Below are positions 1-7,603 of a DNA stretch of 64,000 bases, in pieces; the first letter of the stretch is position 1; each line of letters starts with the position of its first letter. A program made the translations under genes and the position numbers. Source of the stretch: Kitasatospora arboriphila (GTDB lineage Bacteria > Actinomycetota > Actinomycetes > Mycobacteriales > Mycobacteriaceae). Location of the stretch: positions 124,001 through 188,000 of the forward strand of contig NZ_JNYV01000001.1 of NCBI RefSeq assembly GCF_000717275.1, in the 5' to 3' direction. Under the pieces are notes generated by a model, which did not search any database, was not told the DNA's origin, and was given only the letters and a program-made list of their open reading frames with translations.

Positions 1-901
1 TCTGGCGATAGGCGGCGGAGTTCGAGCTCACGATCGAACCGTGATCCTCGCCGTCGATCAACACCACACGACCACTGCCGTTCTCGTTCTTCAGCGCAGT
101 GACGTATCGCTGCGACAACGAGGGGAGTACCACTGTGTCCCGGGTTCCGTGGACGGCGATCACCGGAGTTCCGGGGTCGAGATTCTGGATCGGGTCCACC
201 GACGCGTAACGCTCGGGTACCTGCCCGGGAGTCCCGCCGAGGGCCGCGACGATCCGGTCATCGCCGTTGCGAACTGCCTGCACCATGTCCAGCGGACCGG
301 CCAAGGAGACCACTCTGGTGGGCCGGAACTTCGGATTGCCACCGACCTCGGTGGGATCCAGTTTGTGTCGTGTCCCGCCCCAGACCGCCAGCTGGGCGCC
401 GGCGCTGTGTCCGACCACCAGTGCGTCGGTGGTCTCCAATTGGGGGAACGTCTTGTCGATCGCGACGACATTGTCGAGGGCCTGGGAAACGTCCTCGAAT
501 GTGGTCGGCCAACCCCCGCCTGAACCCAGCCGGCGATATTCGATGTTGTACACAGCCATTCCCCGTGCAGCGAGGTCACGGGCGAACGGATCAAAGAGAT
601 CAGCACCCAGTTGGGACTGCCAGGCGCCGCCGTGGATCAAGACGACCAGGCGTGTCGAATCCACCGCCTGCGGGCCTGCGGGCAGGTAGAGATCACCCCA
701 GTTCTGCTCCGGGTCCGTTCCGTCCAGAGTCGGGTAGTCGATGCGGGTCACCGTGACCTCGTCTGACACGGAGGGCCCGGCGCTCGCGACAGACGACTGG
801 GCACCCTCTGGTCCGGTGTCGCCCCCGTCGGAACAGCCGGCGATCAGGCCGGCCGTCGCGGCCAGTGTTCCGAGCAGAGCGAAAATGCGGTGTCGTCGCA
901 T
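1..901 (-). CDS. Secreted alpha/beta-hydrolase lipoprotein, truncated at the window edge
   Basis: Putative exported esterase/lipase anchored as a lipoprotein. The protein starts with an Arg-rich n-region and a hydrophobic segment ending in a lipobox (LIAGC, Cys23). An oxyanion-hole motif HGGAW lies at residues 90-94 and a nucleophile elbow GHSAG with Ser166; a likely catalytic His sits in a GEDHGS stretch near the visible end. The ATG at 901 is preceded by GGAAGG at 7 nt; an in-frame ATG at 916 is less likely because it overlaps that site. HGG plus GxSxG is typical of the hormone-sensitive-lipase/BD-FAE-like group; the substrate is unknown. The C-terminus lies beyond base 1. Confidence 0.85.
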   Translation of the reverse strand, partial: MRRHRIFALLGTLAATAGLIAGCSDGGDTGPEGAQSSVASAGPSVSDEVTVTRIDYPTLDGTDPEQNWGDLYLPAGPQAVDSTRLVVLIHGGAWQSQLGADLFDPFARDLAARGMAVYNIEYRRLGSGGGWPTTFEDVSQALDNVVAIDKTFPQLETTDALVVGHSAGAQLAVWGGTRHKLDPTEVGGNPKFRPTRVVSLAGPLDMVQAVRNGDDRIVAALGGTPGQVPERYASVDPIQNLDPGTPVIAVHGTRDTVVLPSLSQRYVTALKNENGSGRVVLIDGEDHGSIVSSNSAAYRQ

Positions 902-1022
902 CAAGAGACCTTCCATGGTGTTCAGGCAGTGGGGGTGCGGCGTTCATCGCTCGACTGATGGCCGGACTCCGGGCAACGAGTGTGCGCCCAGATGGGCACA
1001 CGAGGCACAGAGGGCATACGGG

Positions 1023-2234
1023 TCAACTGTCGGCGTCGACGGCAACCGGTGCCATCTTTCGCCATGGCGCCAACACCGCCGGATCCTGCAGTTCCATCCA
1101 CGCGATGACGTCTTGATAGGTGGCACAGATCGTTTCGGGTTTCACACATGCCTCGCGCATGAAATCAGCTGTGGCGGGGTTGAACGCGTTCCCGCTCCAA
1201 TCATTGAAGTGATTGGCGATGACCAAAGGGGCCCGGTTGCCCTCATAGGCGCGCCGGAACATGTAGTCGTAGGACTCCTTGACGATACGGCGGATCTTCG
1301 GTGCGCTGGCGGGGCTGTCCTTGGCTTGGTTGAACGTGAACCAGTAGTTGTAGTCGAGGGCGGTCTGCCTGTGATTGAGCGGTGGTGACCACGTGTACGG
1401 GATGGGGAACTCCCAGATGCTGCCGACCTTGGTCGGCCAGTAGATGCCCGGTTGACGGGCCGCCTTCGACGAATCCCACGTCATGTCGTGCGCTCCCAAG
1501 GCTGGGAACAGTTGTCCCATACCGCCTTCGAGGCAGGGCGTACGCCCGCCTTTGACGGCTTCGGGGCCGAAAGCGAGATCGGGTGTGTTCCGGATGTTGT
1601 TGAGCGACTTCCACTCGGTCATCAGTCGGAAGAACTGATCGAGTTCGTGATTCCATTCGGCGGTGGTCCAATCGCGGCCGGGGTTCTTTGTGCCGGCACA
1701 GAAATGGCCGACGTAATGAGTGCCCATCTCGTGACCGGCGAACCACGTGCGATTGAGATAGTCGACCTGTTCGATGACTTCCTTCTCGGTGCCTCCGAAA
1801 GCCAGTGACGACTCTCCGGCCGCATAACCGGGGCCGGTGTACTTCTTCTTGTTCTTGTCGGTGAGGAAGTACAAGCCGGTCATCAAGGCCGTGAAGCGTG
1901 CATCGACCTCGCTCGCGGTGTCCAGGAAGAGATCCCAGTTTTCTGATACGCCGACACCGTCGAAGGAAAACAACACGAACTGGGGCGGTTTGGCGTTGGG
2001 CGAAAGTCGTTCCATCGCAACGTTGCTCTCGAGTCGAGCCGGAGCAGGCGGAGGCGTCGAGACGGGTTCGGAGGTGGTGTCGACTGATTGCACTGCGACA
2101 CTGCCGGGCCCGTCCCCATCACCCCCGGTTCCACAGGCGGCCAGGATCACAGCGGCCACAGCCAGTGAGAGCGATCGACGGACGTGATGCTCTATGCGTC
2201 GCAACTGCAACGTATTCACCTTTCGCGCGGCCAT
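1023..2234 (-). CDS. Polysaccharide deacetylase-like lipoprotein
   Basis: About 400 residues. The N-terminus has an Arg-rich n-region, a hydrophobic core and a lipobox (ILAAC, Cys34 from the longest start), so it should be exported and lipidated. FSFDG at 89-93 and GHEMGTHYVGH at 167-177 resemble the metal-binding TFDD and HxxxH motifs of NodB/CE4-type deacetylases, but the first motif has one Asp where the family usually has two, so the metal site may differ. A sugar N-deacetylase or related envelope hydrolase is inferred. The 5' end is uncertain: the ATG at 2234 lacks a good ribosome site, whereas AAAGGTG lies 8 nt before an in-frame TTG eight codons in. Confidence 0.75.
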   Translation of the reverse strand: MAARKVNTLQLRRIEHHVRRSLSLAVAAVILAACGTGGDGDGPGSVAVQSVDTTSEPVSTPPPAPARLESNVAMERLSPNAKPPQFVLFSFDGVGVSENWDLFLDTASEVDARFTALMTGLYFLTDKNKKKYTGPGYAAGESSLAFGGTEKEVIEQVDYLNRTWFAGHEMGTHYVGHFCAGTKNPGRDWTTAEWNHELDQFFRLMTEWKSLNNIRNTPDLAFGPEAVKGGRTPCLEGGMGQLFPALGAHDMTWDSSKAARQPGIYWPTKVGSIWEFPIPYTWSPPLNHRQTALDYNYWFTFNQAKDSPASAPKIRRIVKESYDYMFRRAYEGNRAPLVIANHFNDWSGNAFNPATADFMREACVKPETICATYQDVIAWMELQDPAVLAPWRKMAPVAVDADS

Positions 2235-2472
2235 CGGCCGCCCGAGCGCTGCCTTGCCTCGCGCGGAGCTTAACAGTTCGGCAGGTGAACGGCCGGACGA
2301 ATCGCCGTCGGCCGCAGCGGCGTCCGTACCCCGGAAACATGGTCACGTGTGAGATCGCCGCCGGTGGGTACATCGGATCCGTAAGATCGACAACCGGCTG
2401 AGACAGCGGCACTGCTGCTTCGCGCGGGTCGAATCCCGATCCGCAGGCCTGCCGAGAGCACTGGAGGGGTTC
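2235..2472. other. Divergent intergenic region
   Basis: This 238-bp gap separates the leftward deacetylase-like gene from the rightward SRPBCC gene and must hold both promoters. A stretch near 2425-2450 resembles a tRNA T-arm but has a 6-nt loop and no cloverleaf around it. No gene is visible. Confidence 0.5.
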
Positions 2473-2913
2473 GTGGCTACAACGCATGAAACAACCGCGT
2501 CGACGGAAGATGTGTGGCGTGTACTCGCAGACGGCTGGTCGTATGCCAATTGGGTTGTCGGGTCGTCACGGATACGTGCCGTCGATGCAAACTGGCCGCA
2601 ACCGGGAAGCAACATCGCGCATTCGGTGGGGCTGTGGCCTGTCCTGCTCAACGACCGGACGGAGTCGGTGGGTATGGAGGAAGGGCGCGAGCTGCGATTG
2701 ATCGCGCGGGCTCTGCCCTTCGGCAAGGCCGAGATCATCCTGCGCCTGCAGGAGATCCCGCAAGGGTGCCGCATCGAGATGATCGAGCACGCGGCCAACC
2801 CGCCGTGGTCACTGATGCCCGACCAGCTCCAGCACTTGGCGGTTCATCCGAGGAACACCGAGGCTCTGCGGCGTCTTGCCTTGCTCGCCGAGAGGTCCCG
2901 AACGGCGGAGTAA
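2473..2913 (+). CDS. SRPBCC (polyketide cyclase/START-like) family protein
   Basis: A 146-residue soluble protein with the layout of the SRPBCC helix-grip fold: an N-terminal beta strand, a TEDVWRVLADGWSY-type helix, a strand-rich middle and a C-terminal helix (NTEALRRLALLAERS). These proteins bind hydrophobic ligands; no substrate can be named. The GTG at 2473 is chosen because GGAGGGG (2463-2469) sits just upstream. The gene stands alone and is followed by a strong hairpin shared with the convergent small gene. Confidence 0.8.
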   Translation: MATTHETTASTEDVWRVLADGWSYANWVVGSSRIRAVDANWPQPGSNIAHSVGLWPVLLNDRTESVGMEEGRELRLIARALPFGKAEIILRLQEIPQGCRIEMIEHAANPPWSLMPDQLQHLAVHPRNTEALRRLALLAERSRTAE

Positions 2914-2916
2914 CAG

Positions 2917-2956
2917 AAAAAGCTGCATCCAACGGTGTGTCCGTTGGATGCAGCTT
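2917..2956 (-). terminator. Intrinsic terminator, perfect 16-bp stem
   Basis: Arms 2920-2935 and 2941-2956 are perfectly complementary around a TGTGT loop. On the minus strand the hairpin is followed by a run of Ts, so it terminates the small gene that ends at 2988. On the plus strand there is no T-tract, but the hairpin may also serve the SRPBCC gene ending at 2913. Confidence 0.85.
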
Positions 2957-2987
2957 GGTCGCGAGCGGTGTGGCCGCGTGCGCGGAG

Positions 2988-3182
2988 TCAGTCGCGGGAT
3001 CTGGTCCCGTCGGTCTGGTCGAAGAACCGCCAGTCACCATCGACGTTGACCTCCATGCGGAAACCGAGCTGTCCTGATGGCACCTCGCGATTCTTGAACC
3101 ACTCGTAGGCGTCTTCGGCGTTGTTGAACTCGACTTTGTCGACAACATCCTCGTCTGGATTGAGTACTCGATACTCCGCCAT
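2988..3182 (-). CDS. Small conserved acidic protein (64 aa)
   Basis: This short protein starts MAEYRVLNPDEDVV and is rich in Asp, Glu and aromatic residues, with no membrane segment or signal peptide. GAGAGGGAG lies just before the ATG at 3182 and an intrinsic terminator follows the stop, so it looks like a complete monocistronic gene. The composition suggests a small alpha/beta fold. I do not recognise a function. Confidence 0.7.
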   Translation of the reverse strand: MAEYRVLNPDEDVVDKVEFNNAEDAYEWFKNREVPSGQLGFRMEVNVDGDWRFFDQTDGTRSRD

Positions 3183-3287
3183 GTCTCCCTCTCGTCGCCG
3201 TACTCGCCCGAGTCTGCTGCCCGGGCCGTCAGGCGGATACCCGCCAGTTCGCAGCGCTACACATCGGGGTGCGTGACGTTCGACTCC

Positions 3288-3971
3288 TCACGAGCGCGCC
3301 GCGGCGGCGGTACCGACTGCGGCGACGACCTCGGTCAGCCCGCTCAGGTCGGGGATCACCGCATCGGCGATGGATGGGTCGTTGCTCTGGCCGAGTCTGT
3401 TGACCCACACCCGGGGGATGCCGAGAGCATGGGCCGGGATGATGTCGTGGAAGTAGCCCTGCGCGACGTGGACCCACTGACCGGGTCCGGGGTCGAAGGT
3501 CTGGGCGAACCTTTCGAAGTGCGGATGGGCCGGCTTGTACGATCCCACGTCCTCAGCGGTGATCACCGCATCGACAGGGGCCCCCAGGCGGCGCTGCGCT
3601 GCGCCGATGATGTCGCGGTCGCAATTGGTCAGCAGGGCAAGACGCCACCCTGATGCCCGCAGGCGGGCCAGCTCGGCAGCTGTGTCGTGAAAGGGCGGCC
3701 AGTAGGCGATACCCGCGGCCAGCACGTCGGCGTCGTCGGCCCTGAGGACAAGTCCGGCTTCGTCGGCGGTGCGACGAAACGTCTCGGTCAACACCTCGCG
3801 GTAGCGCATCTCCGGGTGCTGGGCCTGGACCTGTGGTTCGTGCCGGTTGAATGAGTCGAGGAGGGCCGCGCCGCGGCCCGGGAAGACCAGCTCCATCCCG
3901 GTCGAGAGCCCGTGACGCCAGTCGATCAATGTGCCGTAACAGTCGAACGTTGCCCAGCGGATGTCAGTCAT
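3288..3971 (-). CDS. Haloacid dehalogenase type II-like HAD hydrolase
   Basis: A 227-residue HAD-superfamily protein. The nucleophile motif is FDCYGTLIDW (Asp10), motif II is LLTNCD, and a conserved Lys appears in SYKPAHPHFE. Family members hydrolyse L-2-haloacids or act as phosphatases. DCYGTL is the form seen in haloacid dehalogenases, but substrate assignment remains inference. The ATG at 3971 is preferred because the fold begins there; the frame is open for 37 more codons of non-conserved sequence. The gene lies downstream of the tetR-like gene on the same strand, 119 bp away. Confidence 0.85.
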   Translation of the reverse strand: MTDIRWATFDCYGTLIDWRHGLSTGMELVFPGRGAALLDSFNRHEPQVQAQHPEMRYREVLTETFRRTADEAGLVLRADDADVLAAGIAYWPPFHDTAAELARLRASGWRLALLTNCDRDIIGAAQRRLGAPVDAVITAEDVGSYKPAHPHFERFAQTFDPGPGQWVHVAQGYFHDIIPAHALGIPRVWVNRLGQSNDPSIADAVIPDLSGLTEVVAAVGTAAAARS

Positions 3972-4090
3972 GGCCGGTGGCTCGATTGTGTGGTCGCGAC
4001 GACATGAGGGAAATGTTATCCGCGCGTCGCCTGCCTGGCCCGGGTGCTGCCGGACCGATACCCGCGGATGCTGTACGGCCACGGCTCAGA

Positions 4091-4690
4091 TCAGCCTCGA
4101 GCAGACGAACTCGCGCATGCGCCTGCGATCAACATGCCCACCATCGCGGTGGCCTTGTCGGGTTGCGGAGGGTCGCCGGTGATCATGTCGCTCCAGATGA
4201 ACGATTCACCGAGGCGCACGACTGCATACGCGAGACCGGAGGTGTCCGGGTACCGCGAGAGCTCGGGCATGGCAGCCAATTTGCCCACAGTCCACTCGAT
4301 CAACCTGCCCTGAACCACGCTGTACCGCGAGGTGAGGACCCGCAGCGCATACTCGGGGTCATCTGCGACGAACCGTTCGAGCGGTTGGTAATTGCGAACG
4401 GTCTCGGCGAGGAAACCGAAATTGCTGACGAACTTGTCGGCGTCGAGCTCTCCACCACGTGCCTCGACTCTTTCGATGGCGTCGATGAGTATTCGCCACA
4501 CGACTTCGCCGAGCACCACTTCCCGGCCAGCGAACCATCGGTAGACCGTCGCGCGGCCGATCTTCAGTTCGCGGGACAACGCCTGTATGTCGACCCGCCT
4601 GCCGGCGAGGAACCAGTCGTGAGCGAGGTCGATCACGTCGTCACGGTGCACGCGAGGGTGTGACCGGCTGTTGACGGTCTCGTGAGACAT
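4091..4690 (-). CDS. TetR-family regulator (QsdR-like)
   Basis: A 199-residue TetR regulator. The DNA-binding helix-turn-helix covers roughly residues 15-60 (VDIQALSRELKIGRATVYRWF), and the ligand-binding part is most like the QsdR subgroup. It is transcribed away from the acyl-CoA dehydrogenase pair across 60 bp, so it most likely represses those genes and itself, with an acyl-CoA or related ligand as inducer. The ATG at 4690 begins MSHETV. A longer reading would run into the intergenic operator region. Confidence 0.85.
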   Translation of the reverse strand: MSHETVNSRSHPRVHRDDVIDLAHDWFLAGRRVDIQALSRELKIGRATVYRWFAGREVVLGEVVWRILIDAIERVEARGGELDADKFVSNFGFLAETVRNYQPLERFVADDPEYALRVLTSRYSVVQGRLIEWTVGKLAAMPELSRYPDTSGLAYAVVRLGESFIWSDMITGDPPQPDKATAMVGMLIAGACASSSARG

Positions 4691-4723
4691 AAGTAGATTT
4701 TGTCTCCGACCGGCCCTCCGGTC
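4684..4723. promoter_or_regulatory. Candidate TetR operators between tetR and the acyl-CoA dehydrogenase genes
   Basis: Two inverted repeats sit in the divergent promoter region: GAGACA-N11-TGTCTC (4684-4706), whose left arm overlaps the tetR start, and GACCGG-CCCT-CCGGTC (4708-4723). Either could be the repressor site; assignment rests on position only. Confidence 0.5.
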
Positions 4724-4750
4724 AATCAGCACACCGCTTCAGGAGCGCAC

Positions 4751-5983
4751 ATGGACTTGCAATGGTCGGCCGCCGATTCGGAGTTTCGAGACGAGGTGCG
4801 CGCATTCCTCGACGAGAAGTTGACCCCGGACCTGCGCCGGGCCGGCCGTCTGATGACCAGCGTCTACTCCGACCACGAGGCGAGCATGGAGTGGCAGCGC
4901 ATCTTGCACGAGCGAGGCTGGGCGGCGCCAGCGTGGCCGGTCGAGTATGGCGGCTGCGACTGGACCCTCACCCAGCACTACATCTTCAGTCGCGAGTCCA
5001 TCATCGCCGGTGCACCATCCTTGTCTCCCATGGGGATTCGGATGGTTGCCCACGCCATCATCGCCTTCGGCACCCAGGAACAGAAGGACTACTATCTGCC
5101 CGGGATCCTCACCGGCGAGGTCTTTTTCTGCCAGGGATATTCCGAACCCGAGGCCGGTTCGGATCTTGCGTCCCTCTCGATGGCGGCGAAAGACGACGGC
5201 GATGACCTGGTCTGCACAGGCAGCAAGATCTGGACAACCCATGCCACAGAGGCGAACTGGATGTTCTGCCTCGTTCGCACATCTCGCCAGCAGAAGAAGC
5301 AGCAGGGCATCACCTTCGTGTTGATCGACATGAATTCGCCGGGCATCGAAGTACGGCCGCTGGTGATGACATCAGGCGAGCAGGTGCAGAACCAGGTGTT
5401 CTTCGACAATGTGCGGGTGCCCAAGGCAAACGTGCTCGGAAAGATCGACGACGGCTGGACTGTGGCGAAGTATCTCCTCGTGTTCGAACGAGGTGGTGGC
5501 GCAGCCGCCCCGGCGTTGCAGGTGATGGCGGAGTCGCTGGCCACCTCGGCGGCGTCGCAGCCGGGGCCCGGTGGACACCCGCTCATCGACGACCCCGGTT
5601 TCTCTGCCAAGCTGGCCGAAGCCCGCATTCGCACAAAGGTCCTCGAGATCCTGGAATACCGAACGCTGTCGGCGATGGCGTCGGGCAAAGATCCGGGTCC
5701 TGCCTCGTCGATGCTCAAAGTGCTTGCGACCGAGCTCAGTCAGAAGCTCACCGAACTCACCCTGGAGGCCGCCGGTACACGCGGACGGGTCTACCAACCG
5801 CACGCGACCAAGCCCGGTGGTCCGATCTCCGAGTTCACCGAGCCCGCGGACGGTTACGTCAGCGGTGAACCGTGGGAGGCAGTCGCGCCACTGCGTTACT
5901 TCAACGACCGGGCGGGCTCGATCTACGCCGGTAGCAACGAAATCCAGCGAAACATTCTCGCAAAAGCAGCATTGGGGCTCTGA
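4751..5983 (+). CDS. Acyl-CoA dehydrogenase, catalytic-type subunit (FadE-like)
   Basis: A 410-residue FAD-dependent acyl-CoA dehydrogenase that would introduce the alpha,beta double bond in an acyl-CoA. The flavin loop GYSEPEAGSDL and the C-terminal GSIYAGSNEIQRN motif are present. The position used as catalytic base in medium-chain enzymes is Ala (IYAG), but Glu246 in VFERGG matches the alternative base position of isovaleryl- and long-chain enzymes. AGGAG at 4741 supports the ATG at 4751. The stop overlaps the next start by 1 nt, so the two subunits are probably made together as a heteromer. Confidence 0.9.
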   Translation: MDLQWSAADSEFRDEVRAFLDEKLTPDLRRAGRLMTSVYSDHEASMEWQRILHERGWAAPAWPVEYGGCDWTLTQHYIFSRESIIAGAPSLSPMGIRMVAHAIIAFGTQEQKDYYLPGILTGEVFFCQGYSEPEAGSDLASLSMAAKDDGDDLVCTGSKIWTTHATEANWMFCLVRTSRQQKKQQGITFVLIDMNSPGIEVRPLVMTSGEQVQNQVFFDNVRVPKANVLGKIDDGWTVAKYLLVFERGGGAAAPALQVMAESLATSAASQPGPGGHPLIDDPGFSAKLAEARIRTKVLEILEYRTLSAMASGKDPGPASSMLKVLATELSQKLTELTLEAAGTRGRVYQPHATKPGGPISEFTEPADGYVSGEPWEAVAPLRYFNDRAGSIYAGSNEIQRNILAKAALGL

Positions 5984-7131
5984 TGGACTTCAACTTGACC
6001 AAAGAGCAAGAACTGCTCCGCGATGGCCTCGCCAAGTTCTTGGCCAACCGTTACGACCTGGAGAAGAGTCGGGCGGCCGCCAAGACGGGGGCCGGTTGGC
6101 AGCCGTCGATCTGGCGGGCCTTCGCCGACGAACTCGGAATCCTGGGTGCGACCCTCCCGGAGGAAGCCGGTGGAATCGGCGGTGGGCCGGTCGAATTGAT
6201 GATCGTCACCGAAGCACTGGGCCAGGCGCTTGTTGTCGAGCCCTTCGTGGACACCGTTGTCTTCGGCGGCGGTCTGTTGCAACGGGCGGGCGGGGAGCGC
6301 GCCACGGCCGTTCTGGAGAAACTCGTCGCGGGAGATGCGATCACGGCGTTCGCTGCCGCCGAATCCACATCGGGTCCTGACTTCTATGACGTGTCGACGA
6401 TCGCCCGTAGACACGGCGACGAGTGGGTGCTCGACGGCACGAAAGTGGTTGTCAGCAGTGCACCCCTCGCCGGTCATCTGCTCGTCACGGCCCGGACTGC
6501 GGGAGGGCGACGCGACACCTCGGGGATCTCGTTGTTCCTGGTCGATGTCGATGTCGACAACCCTCCTGAAGGTTTGGCCGTTCACGCCTACCGCACCATC
6601 GATGACCGACGTGCGGCGGATCTCGTGTTCTCCGGGGTGCGTCTACCCGCCGATGCCCTTCTGGGCGGCGAAGGCGATGCATGGGCGTCGATCGACCGTG
6701 CAGTGGACGAGGCCACGGCGGCGGTGGCGTCCGAGGCTGTCGGGCTGATGCGAAAAGTGTTGGGAGACACCGTCGAATACGCCAAGCAGCGTCAGCAGTT
6801 CGGTCAGGCGATCGGCAGTTTTCAGGCGTTGCAGCATCGGATGGTCGACATGTACATGGAGCTCGAACAGTCGATTGCCGCGGTGTACCTCGCCATCTTG
6901 AATCTGGAGGCCGAGCCCACCGAACGCGCGCTGGCGGTGTCTGCGGCGAAAGCGACCATCGGTCGGGCGGCGCGATTCATCGGGCAGAACGCCGTTCAGT
7001 TGCACGGCGGGATGGGCATGACCGAGGAACTCGCGATCGGTCACTACTTCAAACGGCTCACGGCCATCGAGTACGAGTTCGGTTCTGCGGACATGCACAT
7101 TGCGCGATACGCGGCGCTCACCAAGGCCTGA
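5983..7131 (+). CDS. Acyl-CoA dehydrogenase, partner subunit (FadE-like)
   Basis: A 382-residue protein with the acyl-CoA dehydrogenase fold: an N-terminal helical domain, a beta-barrel (GDEWVLDGTKVVV) and a C-terminal helical domain with QRQQFGQAIGSFQALQHRM and QLHGGMGMTEE. It resembles the second chain of actinobacterial alpha2beta2 dehydrogenases, in which only one chain carries the base. Expression is coupled to the preceding gene by a 1-nt stop/start overlap. The pair suggests degradation of a bulky or branched acyl-CoA such as a steroid or isoprenoid side chain; this is an inference from family behaviour. Confidence 0.88.
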   Translation: MDFNLTKEQELLRDGLAKFLANRYDLEKSRAAAKTGAGWQPSIWRAFADELGILGATLPEEAGGIGGGPVELMIVTEALGQALVVEPFVDTVVFGGGLLQRAGGERATAVLEKLVAGDAITAFAAAESTSGPDFYDVSTIARRHGDEWVLDGTKVVVSSAPLAGHLLVTARTAGGRRDTSGISLFLVDVDVDNPPEGLAVHAYRTIDDRRAADLVFSGVRLPADALLGGEGDAWASIDRAVDEATAAVASEAVGLMRKVLGDTVEYAKQRQQFGQAIGSFQALQHRMVDMYMELEQSIAAVYLAILNLEAEPTERALAVSAAKATIGRAARFIGQNAVQLHGGMGMTEELAIGHYFKRLTAIEYEFGSADMHIARYAALTKA

Positions 7132-7173
7132 CACCTGACACCGCATCACTGTTCTCATTCGCACGGGGGCGCA

Positions 7174-7213
7174 ACACCCGCCGGGCGGGCCGCGCAGGCT
7201 CGCCCGGCGGTGT
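7174..7213 (+). terminator. GC-rich hairpin after the acyl-CoA dehydrogenase operon
   Basis: The arms ACACC-C-GCCGGGCG (7174-7187) and CGCCCGGCGGTGT (7201-7213) pair with one bulged C. There is no T-tract, as is common for actinobacterial terminators. It lies between convergent genes and may act in both directions. Confidence 0.5.
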
Positions 7214-7251
7214 CTTCGATACGGACTCGCTCGTCGGGACCGCCGACCGGG

Positions 7252-7535
7252 TCAGGGAGCCAGGTTGTCTATTCGCTGTGCCAACATCACGTCGAGGCTT
7301 GTGATTCCGCCCGCCGAATGCGTGCTGAGGGTGAAGTCACTGTGCGCCAACGGATATCCATATCGGGGTGATGGTTGGCCTCTTCCGCGGCCTCGGCCAC
7401 CCGATTGACCAATGCGATCGCCGCCGGAAAGTCCGGGCAATCGATCGTCTGAGTCAACGATTGGCCCTTACGTTGCCATTTGGGTAGATCGGCGAGTGCG
7501 GCGGTGATGTCGGATTCCGTCAGCAATGCGGTCAT
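7252..7535 (-). pseudogene. Pterin-4a-carbinolamine dehydratase, frameshifted
   Basis: The 5' part encodes the family's [13 protein letters not shown] motif, and the 3' part, in another frame, encodes [11 protein letters not shown] and the usual C-terminal helix to a stop at 7252. Restoring one T near 7334-7336 (minus strand GTGACTTC to GTGACTTTC) joins them into a normal 94-residue dehydratase. The enzyme recycles 4a-hydroxytetrahydropterin or serves as a regulator. The defect is either a real loss-of-function deletion in a short T run or a sequencing error. The start at 7535 begins MTALLTESD. Confidence 0.82.
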
Positions 7536-7603
7536 CGTCCCGATGTTTCCACCATCAGGCCTTCGCTTCAATCGTCATCGGCGCATCGGTGGGTGCTCGC
7601 CGG

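Noticed and set aside
2396..2455. tRNA-like T-arm (GGGTCGAATCCC)
   Set aside because: The loop has 6 nt rather than 7, and no acceptor, D or anticodon stems can be drawn around it.
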